A model generated the notes under the pieces. That model was not told the DNA's origin. It ran no database searches and worked only from the letters and a program-made list of their open reading frames with translations. This document shows, one piece after another, positions 24,450 through 35,128 of a stretch of DNA of 36,855 bases. The stretch lies in NCBI GenBank assembly GCA_017469025.1, contig JAFUHD010000140.1, forward strand, positions 1 to 36,855, in the 5' to 3' direction. The translations under genes were made by a program, and so were the position numbers. Numbering within the stretch: the stretch's first letter is position 1; each line of letters begins with the position of its first letter. This DNA is from Clostridia bacterium (GTDB taxonomy: Bacteria; Bacillota; Clostridia; Christensenellales; Aristaeellaceae).

Positions 24450-25634
24450 TTATTTCTTTGTAAAGCGCTCCTTAAAGCGTTCCGTGTTCTCGCGGATATA
24501 ATCATGCACCTGATCGCCAAAGGATTTCCTGCGCTCATACTCCCGTCCATTCAGGGAATCCTCAAATTCACGGAGCAGCTGACGCTGCTTGTCATTCAAA
24601 TGCTTTGGTACATCCACGTGCACAGTGATATAAAGATCACCGCGGCCAGTACCGCGCAACTGCTGAATGCCCTGATTGCGGATCCGGATTGTCGTGCCTT
24701 CCTGTGTACCGGCAGGGATCGTATGCTTCGTAGTGCCCTCAAGCGTCGGAACCTCGATCTCACCGCCCAGCGCTGCCTGGGTAAAGGAAATCGGTACCTC
24801 GCAATAGAGGTCGAAACGATCACGCTTGAAAATCTTATGCGGCCGGACAGTGCTGAAAATGTACAGATCGCCAGCCGGACCACCGTTGCGACCCGGTTCA
24901 CCTTCGCCAGGAATGGTCTTGAAGTTCTGTCCGTCATCCACACCGGCAGGTACATTCAATGTGACTGTTCTGGTTACACGGGTAAATCCATTGCCGCCGC
25001 ACTTTGTGCAGCGTTCCTTGATAATCTTTCCCTTGCCGCCGCAGCTTTGACAGGTGCGCATCGTCTGAACCTGTCCAAACGGAGAATTCATAGTGACGCG
25101 CTGCTGACCGGTACCGTTACATGTCGGACAGTTCTGAGGCTGTGTTCCCGGCTTTGCACCTGTCCCCTTACAGGCATCGCAGACTGCGTTGCGCTGGAAC
25201 TTGAATTCCTTTTTACAGCCAAAGGCCGCCTCTTCAAAAGACAGCTGCAGATTGTACTGCAGATCATTTCCCCGTTGTGGAGCATTCTGCCGGCGTGAAC
25301 GGCCGCCGCCAAATCCCCCGCCGAAGCCACCGCCAAACAGATCGCCAAAAATGTCATCAAAACCACCGAAACCGCTAAAGCCGCTTCCATATCCGCCGCC
25401 CGCCGGGTCTTCGAAGCCAAACTGATCATATCTGGCCCGCTTCTGCGGATCAGACAAAACCTCATATGCCTCATTAACCTCTTTAAAGCGTGCCTCGGCA
25501 TCTTTGTCATCCGGATGAAGATCCGGATGGCAGTCCTTGGCCGCTTTCCGGTAAGCCTTCTTCAAATCATCGTCTGAAGCGTTCTTGGAAACGCCCAGAA
25601 CCTCATAATAATCTCTCTTTTTTGTATCTGCCAC
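24450..25634 (-). CDS. dnaJ: chaperone DnaJ (Hsp40)
   Basis: The 394-residue product has all DnaJ parts: the J domain with HPD ([20 protein letters not shown]), a Gly/Phe-rich linker rich in GGFGG, four zinc-finger repeats ([32 protein letters not shown]) and the C-terminal substrate-binding domain. It stimulates DnaK ATPase and delivers clients. GTG 25634 gives [15 protein letters not shown] and is preferred because AGGCGG lies eight bases before it; GTG 25643 is the alternative. It is the last gene of the CIRCE-controlled operon. Confidence 0.96.
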   Translation of the reverse strand: MADTKKRDYYEVLGVSKNASDDDLKKAYRKAAKDCHPDLHPDDKDAEARFKEVNEAYEVLSDPQKRARYDQFGFEDPAGGGYGSGFSGFGGFDDIFGDLFGGGFGGGFGGGRSRRQNAPQRGNDLQYNLQLSFEEAAFGCKKEFKFQRNAVCDACKGTGAKPGTQPQNCPTCNGTGQQRVTMNSPFGQVQTMRTCQSCGGKGKIIKERCTKCGGNGFTRVTRTVTLNVPAGVDDGQNFKTIPGEGEPGRNGGPAGDLYIFSTVRPHKIFKRDRFDLYCEVPISFTQAALGGEIEVPTLEGTTKHTIPAGTQEGTTIRIRNQGIQQLRGTGRGDLYITVHVDVPKHLNDKQRQLLREFEDSLNGREYERRKSFGDQVHDYIRENTERFKERFTKK

Positions 25635-25667
25635 AGCAGTCACCGCCTATCTGAAATACACACATGT

Positions 25668-25693
25668 GCCGCCGCCACAGGCGTGACGACGGC
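25668..25693 (-). other. strong mRNA hairpin between dnaK and dnaJ
   Basis: The minus-strand RNA folds GCCGUCGUCAC against GUGGCGGCGGC around GCCU: 11 base pairs, two of them G-U. In the complementary strand the two wobbles would be A-C mismatches, so the pairing fits an RNA made from the sense strand. No T tract follows. It may be a processing, attenuation or stability element. Confidence 0.5.
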
Positions 25694-25747
25694 CAGGTGT
25701 TTACAGTCCATTAAATGTTTCGGGCCAATGCCGCCGTTTTTATCCAA

Positions 25748-27607
<1,860 letters not shown>

Positions 27608-27733
27608 CTATCAAATCGTTTCTATCGGCTGCAGCCCGTATTCGGCCCCGCCGGACAGTTCCGCCGGTTTTAACAGGTCATTCAGCCGGTTATATGATCA
27701 TTTTGTCATTAATCAAATTTATGTGAACGGGGA

Positions 27734-28384
27734 TTAACCCGCAACCACCTTAACCATCGCATGTCTGATGACATGATTCCCGATCTTGTATCCCTTCTGG
27801 AGAACCTGGCATACCGTTCCCGGTTCGCCCTCATCCTCCGTTCCCTGCATGACCGCGTTCATTTCATTCGCATCAAACAGGTCACCCTGAGGATTGATCG
27901 CCTCTACGCCCAGATTCGTGAGCGTATCAAGCATCTGACGCAGCACCATCTGGATGCCTTCGCGCAGCGGTGATTCCTCAGTTGCCGAATCAATGGCGCG
28001 TTCCAGATTGTCAAGCACCGGCAGGAACGTTTTTATCGTATCCCTGCAGCCTTCATCAAGTGCTTCCTTGCGGATCCCCTCCGTCCTGCGCTTATAGTTG
28101 GCAAACTCGGCCTTCTGCCGCTGAGCAAGATCAAGGTATTCATCCCGCTCCTTGACTGCCTTTTCAAGTGCCGCCTGCAGTTCTTCCGCAGTGGGTGCTG
28201 CCTCCTCAGTCTTCGACTGTCCATTTTCCTCCTGTACAGCTTCCTCGGCTTCTAGCTCAGGCGCCTCCGTCTGAACCTCTTTCTCTTCCTGCTCCATATC
28301 CTTCACCCTTTCTTTTTGAGTTCCGCCTTTAAAACGGGGCAAGATGCGGAAGCCCTTCTTCTTTTTTTTCTTCTTTTCACTCAT
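27734..28384 (-). CDS. grpE: nucleotide exchange factor GrpE
   Basis: The 216-residue product releases ADP from DnaK. An acidic coiled-coil stretch (residues ~31-110) precedes the beta domain, which carries LREGIQMVLRQMLDTLTNLG and the end CQVLQKGYKIGNHVIRHAMV. The N-terminus is unusual: MSEKKKKKKKGFRILPRFKG is strongly basic before the usual acidic region. The ATG at 28384 overlaps the hrcA stop (ATGA). A second ATG at 28294 (MEQEEKEVQTEAPELEAEE) has AAAGGGTGAAGGA directly upstream and gives a more usual length, so either or both may be used. Confidence 0.93.
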   Translation of the reverse strand: MSEKKKKKKKGFRILPRFKGGTQKERVKDMEQEEKEVQTEAPELEAEEAVQEENGQSKTEEAAPTAEELQAALEKAVKERDEYLDLAQRQKAEFANYKRRTEGIRKEALDEGCRDTIKTFLPVLDNLERAIDSATEESPLREGIQMVLRQMLDTLTNLGVEAINPQGDLFDANEMNAVMQGTEDEGEPGTVCQVLQKGYKIGNHVIRHAMVKVVAG

Positions 28385-29415
28385 CTCTGCTCATCATCCT
28401 GTGCATCGAGCAATTCATAGAGAGACCGGCCAACCTGATTAAGCACGGATAATACTTTTCCATACTGCATTCTGGTCGGTCCGATTAAGCCAATCGTGTT
28501 TACCCGTCCGTCCCGCATCCGGTAGCTCGCGGTAACAACCGAGCAGTCCTTCAGTTCCTCCATACCCGTTTCCGGGCCGATCCGGACCGTTATCTCCATT
28601 TCCCCGTGTGTATTCAGTAACGAAATCATCTTGTCTTTTGTCTCAAGGACAGACAGAAGATTCCGCGCCTTTTCCACATCGGAATACTCCGGATAAGAAA
28701 GCAGATTAGACCGTCCGCCGACCACAATGGAACCGACATCAGGACTCTCATCATCCTGTGCAGCCAGCGTACGAAGCAGCTTGCTCATTTCCTCCGGCTC
28801 ACCCGCGGCAATGTCGATCAGCGACTGATGCAGCTTGCTCATGGGAACGCCTTCAAGACGTTTGCTAAGGAACTTCGATACGGTATAAAGCACATCCGGA
28901 TCTATGGCAGCATCCAAATCAACGGGCGTCTGCGTAACCGCACCGTTTTCCGTGACCAGGATGAGAATTACACGTCTGTCTGCAACCGGCACCAGCTGCA
29001 TATGAGATAATTTCTGATCATCTCTCGGCATCCGTGTCATTACAGCCGTCGTGTAATTGGTCATTCCGGAAATCGCCCTTGCAAGCCGCATGCTGATCTG
29101 TTCGATCTGATGCGACCGCGTATCGAAACAGCTCCGGATATAGGCGATGTCCTCAACGCTCAGCGGAAACGGCTGGAGCATCTGGTCCACATACAGCCTG
29201 TATGCCTTGTTGCTCGGTATGCGTCCTGCGGATGTATGCGGACTGTCAAGATAACCGAGATCCTCAAGATCACTCATCTCATTGCGGATGGTTGCCGAGG
29301 AAAGTTTCTGTTCGTATTTCCGGGAAATGGTTCTTGAACCGACCGGCAGGGCAGTCAGGATATAATCATCTATGATCGCCTGCAGAATGCGGTATTTGCG
29401 ATCAAGGAGTTCCAT
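28381..29415 (-). CDS. hrcA: heat-inducible transcription repressor HrcA
   Basis: The 344-residue product represses the heat-shock operon by binding CIRCE. The N-terminal winged helix (LPVGSRTISRKYEQKLSSAT, then IRNEMSDLEDLGYLDSPHTS) and the family's AGRIPSNKAYRLYVD are intact; the C-terminal inducible domain ends near EDLYELLDAQDDEQR-like sequence (SLYELLDAQDDEQR). The ATG follows AGGAGG at about ten bases. It is the first gene of hrcA-grpE-dnaK-dnaJ and is autoregulated through the CIRCE site 28 bases upstream. Confidence 0.97.
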   Translation of the reverse strand: MELLDRKYRILQAIIDDYILTALPVGSRTISRKYEQKLSSATIRNEMSDLEDLGYLDSPHTSAGRIPSNKAYRLYVDQMLQPFPLSVEDIAYIRSCFDTRSHQIEQISMRLARAISGMTNYTTAVMTRMPRDDQKLSHMQLVPVADRRVILILVTENGAVTQTPVDLDAAIDPDVLYTVSKFLSKRLEGVPMSKLHQSLIDIAAGEPEEMSKLLRTLAAQDDESPDVGSIVVGGRSNLLSYPEYSDVEKARNLLSVLETKDKMISLLNTHGEMEITVRIGPETGMEELKDCSVVTASYRMRDGRVNTIGLIGPTRMQYGKVLSVLNQVGRSLYELLDAQDDEQR

Positions 29416-29442
29416 CCTGAATAACCTCCTGTTTCGGATTTG

Positions 29443-29469
29443 TTAGCACTCGATGGACTTGAGTGCTAA
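29443..29469. promoter_or_regulatory. CIRCE operator
   Basis: TTAGCACTC-N9-GAGTGCTAA matches the CIRCE consensus perfectly. It lies between the -10 element and the hrcA ribosome binding site, the usual place for HrcA repression. Confidence 0.98.
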
Positions 29470-29479
29470 CAGCGTGCAT

Positions 29480-29508
29480 AATATACATCTATGGTAATGG
29501 TTTGTCAA
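29480..29508 (-). promoter_or_regulatory. sigma-A promoter of hrcA-grpE-dnaK-dnaJ
   Basis: On the minus strand TTGACA (29503-29508) and TATATT (29480-29485) are 17 bases apart. The CIRCE operator begins 10 bases after the -10, so bound HrcA blocks initiation. Confidence 0.93.
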
Positions 29509-29646
29509 CAGGAAAAATCAAAGTTTTTCTATAAAATTTGACCTTTCTTGTCTTTTAAAAACCGCCAAAGCGACATTTGAAATCTCATCTGATGCTTTGA
29601 AGCAGTGCATTGTATCTTTGAGTCTTTTTTATCATTTCCAAATCAT

Positions 29647-30807
29647 TCATTTGGCCTGCTCTTCTTCCTCAATCATCCGGACAAGCCAGTAATTCATAAC
29701 ATCCATTCCACGCTCTGTCAGAGCCAGTCGTCCGGATTCTGTAAAGATCATATTCTGTTCTTCCATTTCACGAATTGTCCTTGGCCACACCTTCTCCGGC
29801 ATCAGTCCAAAGTCCTGCCTGAAACGCCGCAGATCCACGCCGCGTGTCATCCGGAGCCCCATCATCATCCGTTCATACCGGCGTTCCTGCAGAGAACCTG
29901 TTCCCTCCTGTTCATCCAGTGCATCCATCCGGCCTTGCATGACATGATCTGTCCAGGATGAAAGATCTGCCGGATGACTGAACCGTGTTCCGCCGCAGTC
30001 ACTGTGTGCCCCTGGACCGATTCCAAGATACGGCAGACATTCCCAGTAAACGATATTGTGCGCACATCTGAATCCCGTCTTTGCGTAATTGGAAACTTCA
30101 TAACGCTCATATCCGTCCTCCTTTAGACATCTATGAATCACATCTTCCATTTCGCAGACTGTATCCTCATCCGGCAATGCAGCACCGCCTCCGGCATTAA
30201 GACGCTCCGATAACAGTGTTCCCTCCTCCACAATCAGTGAATAGCAGGAAAGATGCTCAGGTTTCAGGGAAAGTGCAGCCCTTATCGTTTCCCGAAGCAT
30301 CCCGGTATCCTGTCCCGGGAGGCCGTACATCAGATCCAGATTGATATTGCAAAATCCGGCACGCCGTGCCATGTGTACAGCCTCTTCAGCCTCTCTGGAT
30401 GTATGAATACGTCCGATTGCTGAAAGCATTGTGTCTGAAAAACTCTGTACCCCCAGGGAAAGCCGGTTTATCCCCGCTTTCCGGTAAGCATCAAGATTCT
30501 CTGCTGTCAGCGTTCCAGGGTTTCCTTCCATGGTCATTTCACATTCATCACAGAGTGTATAGCCGCTGCGTATCTCTGACATGATTTTCTCTGCCATCTG
30601 CCCGCTGAGGAGCGTTGGTGTTCCGCCGCCAAAAAAGACTGTCCTTACCCGCGGATGGTGATACTGAACCGACCTGAAGCGAAGCTCTCTGCAGACAGCT
30701 TCCGTATATATTTGCAGTCTGTCTTCAATCCCGGCAAGCGAATAAAAATCACAGTAGTCGCATTTATGCCGGCAAAAGGGCACATGTATATATAAGGATA
30801 TTTCCAT
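29647..30807 (-). CDS. hemW: heme chaperone HemW (coproporphyrinogen oxidase-like radical SAM)
   Basis: The 386-residue product is a radical SAM protein with C-x3-C-x2-C (HVPFCRHKCDYCDFYS; Cys12, Cys16, Cys19). It lacks the N-terminal extension of true HemN. VRTVFFGGGTPTLLSGQMAE and LSLGVQSFSDTMLSAIGRIH are typical of HemW, which inserts heme into respiratory proteins. ATG 30807 has GAGGGAAATTGAG before it; an ATG seven codons upstream lies in the lepA terminator and is less likely. The lepA-hemW-hrcA order is conserved in Bacillota. It ends about 140 bases before the hrcA promoter, with no clear terminator. Confidence 0.93.
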   Translation of the reverse strand: MEISLYIHVPFCRHKCDYCDFYSLAGIEDRLQIYTEAVCRELRFRSVQYHHPRVRTVFFGGGTPTLLSGQMAEKIMSEIRSGYTLCDECEMTMEGNPGTLTAENLDAYRKAGINRLSLGVQSFSDTMLSAIGRIHTSREAEEAVHMARRAGFCNINLDLMYGLPGQDTGMLRETIRAALSLKPEHLSCYSLIVEEGTLLSERLNAGGGAALPDEDTVCEMEDVIHRCLKEDGYERYEVSNYAKTGFRCAHNIVYWECLPYLGIGPGAHSDCGGTRFSHPADLSSWTDHVMQGRMDALDEQEGTGSLQERRYERMMMGLRMTRGVDLRRFRQDFGLMPEKVWPRTIREMEEQNMIFTESGRLALTERGMDVMNYWLVRMIEEEEQAK

Positions 30808-30827
30808 CTCAATTTCCCTCAGAATCA

Positions 30828-30857
30828 TAAAAAGACCTTTCCTTATTGAAGGAAAGG
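30828..30857 (-). terminator. intrinsic terminator of lepA
   Basis: On the minus strand CCTTTCCTT pairs perfectly with AAGGAAAGG around CAAT, followed by TCTTTTTATG. It lies between lepA and hemW; readthrough is likely needed to express hemW unless a promoter is hidden here. Confidence 0.85.
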
Positions 30858-30903
30858 CTCAAATAAAAGTCTTGGAGAGAAAACCCGAAATGCGTGAAAG
30901 CTT

Positions 30904-32709
30904 TTATTCATCCATCTTGAGAACCGTCATGAAGGCTTCGCTTGGAACCTCGACCGTACCAAGCTGGCGCATCTTCTTTTTGCCTTCTTTCTGCTTCTCA
31001 AGCAGTTTACGTTTTCTGCTGATATCGCCGCCATAGCACTTGGCCAGAACGTCCTTGCGCATTGCTTTTACTGTTTCCCGGGCAATGACCTTGCCGCCGA
31101 TAGCTGCCTGGATCGGAATCTCAAAGAGCTGTCTCGGAATAACATCCTTAAGCTTTTCCGCAATGGAGCGTCCCCTTGCATATGCCCTGTCCTTATGAAC
31201 AATCATGGAAAGTGCATCGCACATATCCCCATTGAGAAGCATATCGAGCTTTACAAGTTCACTCTTGCGATATCCATTCAATTCATAATCATAGCTGGCA
31301 TAGCCGCGGCTTCTGCTCTTCACCTGGTCAAAGAAATCAAAGATAATTTCCGACAGCGGGATATCGTAATGCAGACAGACATGTTGTCCTTCATAGACCA
31401 TGTCCTTAAATTCACCACGCTTTCCCTGACATACCTCCATAAGCGCACCAACGTACTCCTGCGGTGTATGCACACTGACACTGACATAAGGCTCTTCCAT
31501 ATAATCAATGTTGCCGGCTGGCGGCAGATTGCTCGGATTGTCAACCTCCTCCATGCTCCCGTCCGTCTTATGTACCCGGTAGATTACGCTGGGAGCGGTG
31601 GTAATCAGATCAAGATCAAATTCGCGTTCAAGCCGCTGCTGAATGATCTCCATGTGCAGCAGTCCCAGAAATCCGCAGCGGAAACCGTACCCCAGGGCCT
31701 GACTTGTTTCAGGATCAAATGTCAGCGAGGCATCATTGAGCTGAAGTTTCTCAAGTGCCTCCTTCAGGTTTTCGTACTGCGCGCCGTCTGCAGGATAAAT
31801 ACCGCAGAAAACCATGGGAACAACGGCACGGTATCCTGGAAGTACCTCATCCGCAGGATTGGCATCATCCGTAATGGTATCACCAACTCGCGTATCATGA
31901 ATGTCCTTGATGGATGCGGCAATATAACCGACATCACCGGCAGACAGCTGGTCAAGCGGCATATAATCCGGCGATCTCGCGCCGACTTCAACAACTTCAA
32001 ACTTTGCTCCGGAATTCATCATGCGGATGGTCATTCCCGCACGGACCGTTCCGCTGACAATACGGACAAAACAGATCGCTCCGCGGTAATTGTCATAATA
32101 GGAATCGAAAATCAAAGCCTGAAGCGGTGCTTCCGGATCACCAACAGGCGCCGGAACAGTTTTGACAACCTGTTCAAGAACATCATCAATGCCTATCCCC
32201 GCTTTGGCAGAGATCAGCGGCGCTTCATCTGCCGGAAGGCCAATTACATCTTCTATTTCCTTGCGGACCTCCTCCGGACGTGCACTGGGCAGATCAATTT
32301 TATTGATTACCGGCAGTATTTCCAGATTATGTTCAAGCGCCATATAAACATTGGCCAGCGTCTGTGCTTCTACACCCTGTGTGGAATCCACTACCAGCAG
32401 CGCACCTTCACAGGCTGCAAGTGCCCGGCTGACTTCATAGGTAAAGTCCACATGTCCCGGCGTATCTATCAGGTTCAGCACATACTTCTGCCCGTCTTTT
32501 GCAATATAATTCATGCGGATTGCCTTGCTCTTGATGGTAATCCCGCGTTCCCGTTCCAGTTCCATGGAGTCGAGAATCTGCTCAACCATCTCCCGCTTTT
32601 CATATACGCCGGTCTTTTCCAGCAGACGGTCCGCCAGTGTGGACTTACCGTGGTCAATATGCGCTATGATACAGAAATTCCGGACGCTGTCCATTTTCTT
32701 TTCTGCCAA
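30904..32709 (-). CDS. lepA: elongation factor 4 (LepA) GTPase
   Basis: The 601-residue product is a ribosome-binding translational GTPase that back-translocates or remodels stalled ribosomes. GTPase motifs are present: AHIDHGKST (G1), [14 protein letters not shown] (G2), DTPGH (G3) and NKIDLPSA (G4). The C-terminal LepA-specific domain is complete ([20 protein letters not shown] and [19 protein letters not shown]). The start is TTG 32709, eight bases after GAGGAGG; ATG 32694 ([12 protein letters not shown]) is possible. A complete gene of normal length. Confidence 0.97.
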   Translation of the reverse strand: MAEKKMDSVRNFCIIAHIDHGKSTLADRLLEKTGVYEKREMVEQILDSMELERERGITIKSKAIRMNYIAKDGQKYVLNLIDTPGHVDFTYEVSRALAACEGALLVVDSTQGVEAQTLANVYMALEHNLEILPVINKIDLPSARPEEVRKEIEDVIGLPADEAPLISAKAGIGIDDVLEQVVKTVPAPVGDPEAPLQALIFDSYYDNYRGAICFVRIVSGTVRAGMTIRMMNSGAKFEVVEVGARSPDYMPLDQLSAGDVGYIAASIKDIHDTRVGDTITDDANPADEVLPGYRAVVPMVFCGIYPADGAQYENLKEALEKLQLNDASLTFDPETSQALGYGFRCGFLGLLHMEIIQQRLEREFDLDLITTAPSVIYRVHKTDGSMEEVDNPSNLPPAGNIDYMEEPYVSVSVHTPQEYVGALMEVCQGKRGEFKDMVYEGQHVCLHYDIPLSEIIFDFFDQVKSRSRGYASYDYELNGYRKSELVKLDMLLNGDMCDALSMIVHKDRAYARGRSIAEKLKDVIPRQLFEIPIQAAIGGKVIARETVKAMRKDVLAKCYGGDISRKRKLLEKQKEGKKKMRQLGTVEVPSEAFMTVLKMDE

Positions 32710-32777
32710 TGTGTATGCCTCCTCAGAAAAAAGATATAATGCCGGCAGTCCGGCGCAGGCTGGTCCTGCATGTTTTG

Positions 32778-32815
32778 AAAAAAAGCAGGCTGAACCTGCT
32801 TCACCGCAGCCTGCT
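32778..32815 (-). terminator. intrinsic terminator after the ddl-linked membrane protein gene
   Basis: On the minus strand AGCAGGCTG pairs perfectly with CAGCCTGCT across a 14-base loop, followed by TTTTTTC. The 5' arm overlaps the stop codon of the membrane protein gene. Confidence 0.88.
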
Positions 32816-33741
32816 CAATTCCACGCTGCAAGGACCAGAAAGAGCAGGCCGAAGGTATTATTGAACCAGAGCAGAAAAACACTGAAAGGCAGCCGCATGG
32901 AACCCAGGCTGTACAGTGCTTCCAGACGGTCTCCCAGGAACAACAGTATTGCCCCGAGAATCCGTACAATGCCCCTCACTATTTCCTCAATACCACTGCC
33001 CATCTGCGTGGCAGAAAAAGACACCGTAGCGGCAACCAGCAGAGCTGGCATAATACCGAGCACACCGGAGAGGATGCGCAGGAAAAGCGGCTGACGCCTG
33101 TTGGGGAGAATGATGATGGCATATAGGACCAGATGCGTCAGAAGCATGAAAATCATCATGGCCTGAAGCAGCATATTGTTTGCTACACCACGGTCCCTGT
33201 AGTGAACATAGTAAAAGATGACAGGACAAAGCATTGACATAGCGGCAATGATCCTGGCCGCTATGTAGACCTGCCTGATTTTGCCTGTGACCGGTTTATA
33301 TGAAAGTTCAAATGCTGTGGATACCCAGTTGAGCAAAATACACACTGCAGCTGCCGCGATCTCCCAAGTGCCTGAAAAAACACATCCGAATCCGGCCAAG
33401 GCGATCAGGAAAAGCTGCGTATAAAAACGCAGGCCCGCACCGGCAGAATCTATTGCAATCAGCCATTCAAACTGCCGACTGAAAAACTGTTTCAGACTGC
33501 CCAGTCCACCTTGAAGCTGCTCAGTGGTATCATCCAGAAAAAGGTCCATGTCATTCTCAGACCTGAAGTGAACAAACAGTCCGCCAATTGCATTCCGGAT
33601 ACTGGCCATAATCAGGCACAGATGCCATCCCAGCCGGCTTCCGGCAATCCGGATGCCTACGATCCGGAGAAGCACCGGTGCCTGCACAACCAAGCGATCA
33701 ACCCAGGAATCGAACTTCTGGTCGATCACGTTTTTATTCAT
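32815..33741 (-). CDS. multi-pass membrane protein of unknown function, coupled to ddl
   Basis: The 308-residue product has a soluble N-terminal part of about 100 residues and then six or seven hydrophobic helices (for example FYTQLFLIALAGFGCVFSG, VYIAARIIAAMSMLCPVIFY, LLQAMMIFMLLTHLVLYAII, FLRILSGVLGIMPALLVAAT). I recognise no family. Its ATG overlaps the TGA of ddl (ATGA), so its translation is coupled to a cell-wall ligase, which hints at a role in cell-envelope synthesis; this is inference only. A strong terminator closes the pair. Confidence 0.8.
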   Translation of the reverse strand: MNKNVIDQKFDSWVDRLVVQAPVLLRIVGIRIAGSRLGWHLCLIMASIRNAIGGLFVHFRSENDMDLFLDDTTEQLQGGLGSLKQFFSRQFEWLIAIDSAGAGLRFYTQLFLIALAGFGCVFSGTWEIAAAAVCILLNWVSTAFELSYKPVTGKIRQVYIAARIIAAMSMLCPVIFYYVHYRDRGVANNMLLQAMMIFMLLTHLVLYAIIILPNRRQPLFLRILSGVLGIMPALLVAATVSFSATQMGSGIEEIVRGIVRILGAILLFLGDRLEALYSLGSMRLPFSVFLLWFNNTFGLLFLVLAAWN

Positions 33742-34946
33742 ACTTTACTGCCTTTGGTTCCGGCTGTGACTTTCTGCAGAATCGTTGAGTCATATGCATA
33801 GACGCTGCGGTTCTTGTCAGCAAATGCTTCCATAGCACTTTCAATCATACGGTCGACAAGCTCTGGGAAATTGATGCCGGCTGCTTTCCACAGATAAAAT
33901 GCGAGAGAGCCCGGGATCGTATTGGGTTCCTCAACATAAAGAATGTCATTCTGGTCAAGAATAAAGTCAACCCTGACTGTTCCCCTGAAATCAAGCAGTT
34001 TGAAGATATCTATTGTCATTTCACGGATGCGTTTGGTCAGGCCTGCGTCAATCGGCGCCGGAAGCACACGGGACAGGGATTTCATTCCACCGCTCTGTGC
34101 GCCTTTGGTTCCGGAATTGCGCAGATATTTCTCCCAGAACGTAAGGAACGTATCATCTCCAGCGGAAACCGGCATCTCACATACGGAGGCAATAACATTC
34201 TCACCATATCCGACTGCTGCACAGTTAATCTCAACCGGATGCTCAATACCGACTTCGATCAGAATACGGCGGTCATATGAGGCGGCCAGAGTCAGTGCAC
34301 GGTCCAGCTCCTCCCGGTTTGAAACCTTTGATACACCAATGGATGAACCAAGCGATGCAGGCTTTACAAACATTGGATATTTGATTTCTTTTTCCGCCTG
34401 TTCAATAATCAGCAGACGGTCACGCTCCATCTTTTCACGTGTGAACCAGATGAAGTCGAGAACCGGAAAACCGGCGCCCCTCAGCAGCTGCTTCATGGCA
34501 ATCTTGTCCATGCCAACGCTCGAGCCCAGTACTCCTGACGAAGCATATGGAAGACCCGCCATCTCAAAAAGGCCCTGAATCGTACCGTCCTCACCGTTCA
34601 TGCCATGGAAAACCGGAATCACACATTCAATATGAGCCACCGGATCGGGCAGACGGCCGAAAAGCCCAGTCTTCTGAAGCGGCCAGCCCCACAGATCTCC
34701 GGAGCCGGAACTGATATCCAGAATGACCCGCTGTACATCCTTGCCCATCGGGTTAAACTCGCGGAATGTTTCTATCGACCTGAGTGCCTCTCCCGTATAC
34801 CACAGACCATCTCTTGAAATATATAAAGGAATTACGGTATGCCCAGCCGCCTCAACTGCCTCCATCAGCTGGAGCGCAGAGATAATGGATACATCATGTT
34901 CAACACTTCGCGATCCAAAGCACACCGCAATATTCATTCGTTCCAT
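33738..34946 (-). CDS. ddl: D-alanine--D-alanine ligase family protein
   Basis: The 402-residue product is an ATP-grasp ligase that makes the D-Ala-D-Ala end of peptidoglycan precursors. The catalytic Glu segment SVEHDVSIIS, PVFHGMNGEDGTIQGLFEMA, the nucleotide-binding MFVKPASLGSSIGVSKVSN and the metal-binding EEPNTIPGS are present. It is longer than typical Ddl (300-370), and the sequence after EEPNTIPG (SLAFYLWKAAGI) differs from the usual NT-x-PG-MT, so the second substrate could be another D-amino or D-hydroxy acid. ATG 34946 has AAAGGAGA about ten bases upstream. Two tandem copies of a short-peptide element precede it. Confidence 0.88.
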   Translation of the reverse strand: MERMNIAVCFGSRSVEHDVSIISALQLMEAVEAAGHTVIPLYISRDGLWYTGEALRSIETFREFNPMGKDVQRVILDISSGSGDLWGWPLQKTGLFGRLPDPVAHIECVIPVFHGMNGEDGTIQGLFEMAGLPYASSGVLGSSVGMDKIAMKQLLRGAGFPVLDFIWFTREKMERDRLLIIEQAEKEIKYPMFVKPASLGSSIGVSKVSNREELDRALTLAASYDRRILIEVGIEHPVEINCAAVGYGENVIASVCEMPVSAGDDTFLTFWEKYLRNSGTKGAQSGGMKSLSRVLPAPIDAGLTKRIREMTIDIFKLLDFRGTVRVDFILDQNDILYVEEPNTIPGSLAFYLWKAAGINFPELVDRMIESAMEAFADKNRSVYAYDSTILQKVTAGTKGSKV

Positions 34947-34973
34947 TCGAAACTCTCTCCTTTAATGACATAG

Positions 34974-35042
34974 TCATGCTTTCGGCACCGTATCAATCTC
35001 AGTTGTCATTGTTTGACAAACCAGCTCATAGCGCTGTGCCAA
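34974..35042 (-). CDS. short upstream ORF 1 before ddl (22 codons)
   Basis: Directly after AAAGGAG a frame starting with TTG reads (M)AQRYELVCQTMT then TEIDTVPKA and stops at TGA, 27 bases before the ddl ATG. The next four codons in frame are CTA TGT CAT TAA, the same end (LCH, stop) as ORF 2, so the TGA is a one-base change from CGA. The spacing of one base or less between AAAGGAG and TTG is tight. It belongs to the short-peptide family seen at four places here. Translation is plausible but not proven. Confidence 0.4.
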   Translation of the reverse strand: MAQRYELVCQTMTTEIDTVPKA

Positions 35043-35047
35043 CTCCT

Positions 35048-35128
35048 TTAATGACATAGTCGTGCTTTCGGCACCGTATCAATTGCAGTTGTCATGATTT
35101 GACAAACCAGCATGAAATGCTGGGCCAT
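35048..35128 (-). CDS. short upstream ORF 2 before ddl (26 codons)
   Basis: ATG directly after AAAGGAG opens a 26-residue frame: MAQHFM, then LVCQIMTTAIDTVPKA, then RLCH and TAA. The TAA overlaps the next AAAGGAG, which serves ORF 1. This is the best-preserved member of the peptide family, with ATG, Cys residues at positions 9 and 25, and no transmembrane segment. The Shine-Dalgarno to ATG distance is very short. A leader peptide is one reading; a translatable DNA repeat is another. Confidence 0.45.
   Translation of the reverse strand: MAQHFMLVCQIMTTAIDTVPKARLCH

Noticed and set aside
24504-25298. 264-codon plus-strand frame opposite dnaJ
   Set aside because: Shadow of dnaJ; Cys and Ala runs follow from the reverse of the zinc-finger and Gly/Phe regions.
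31195-32739. 514-codon open frame on the plus strand opposite lepA
   Set aside because: It lies wholly antisense to a complete, conserved lepA, has no family resemblance and no ribosome binding site; it follows from the codon bias of lepA.
34955-35125. Repeat unit as a sigma-A promoter (TTGTCA, 18 bases, TGATAC)
   Set aside because: TGATAC matches only two of six -10 positions, and the conservation extends over the coding frame instead; not excluded but weakly supported.
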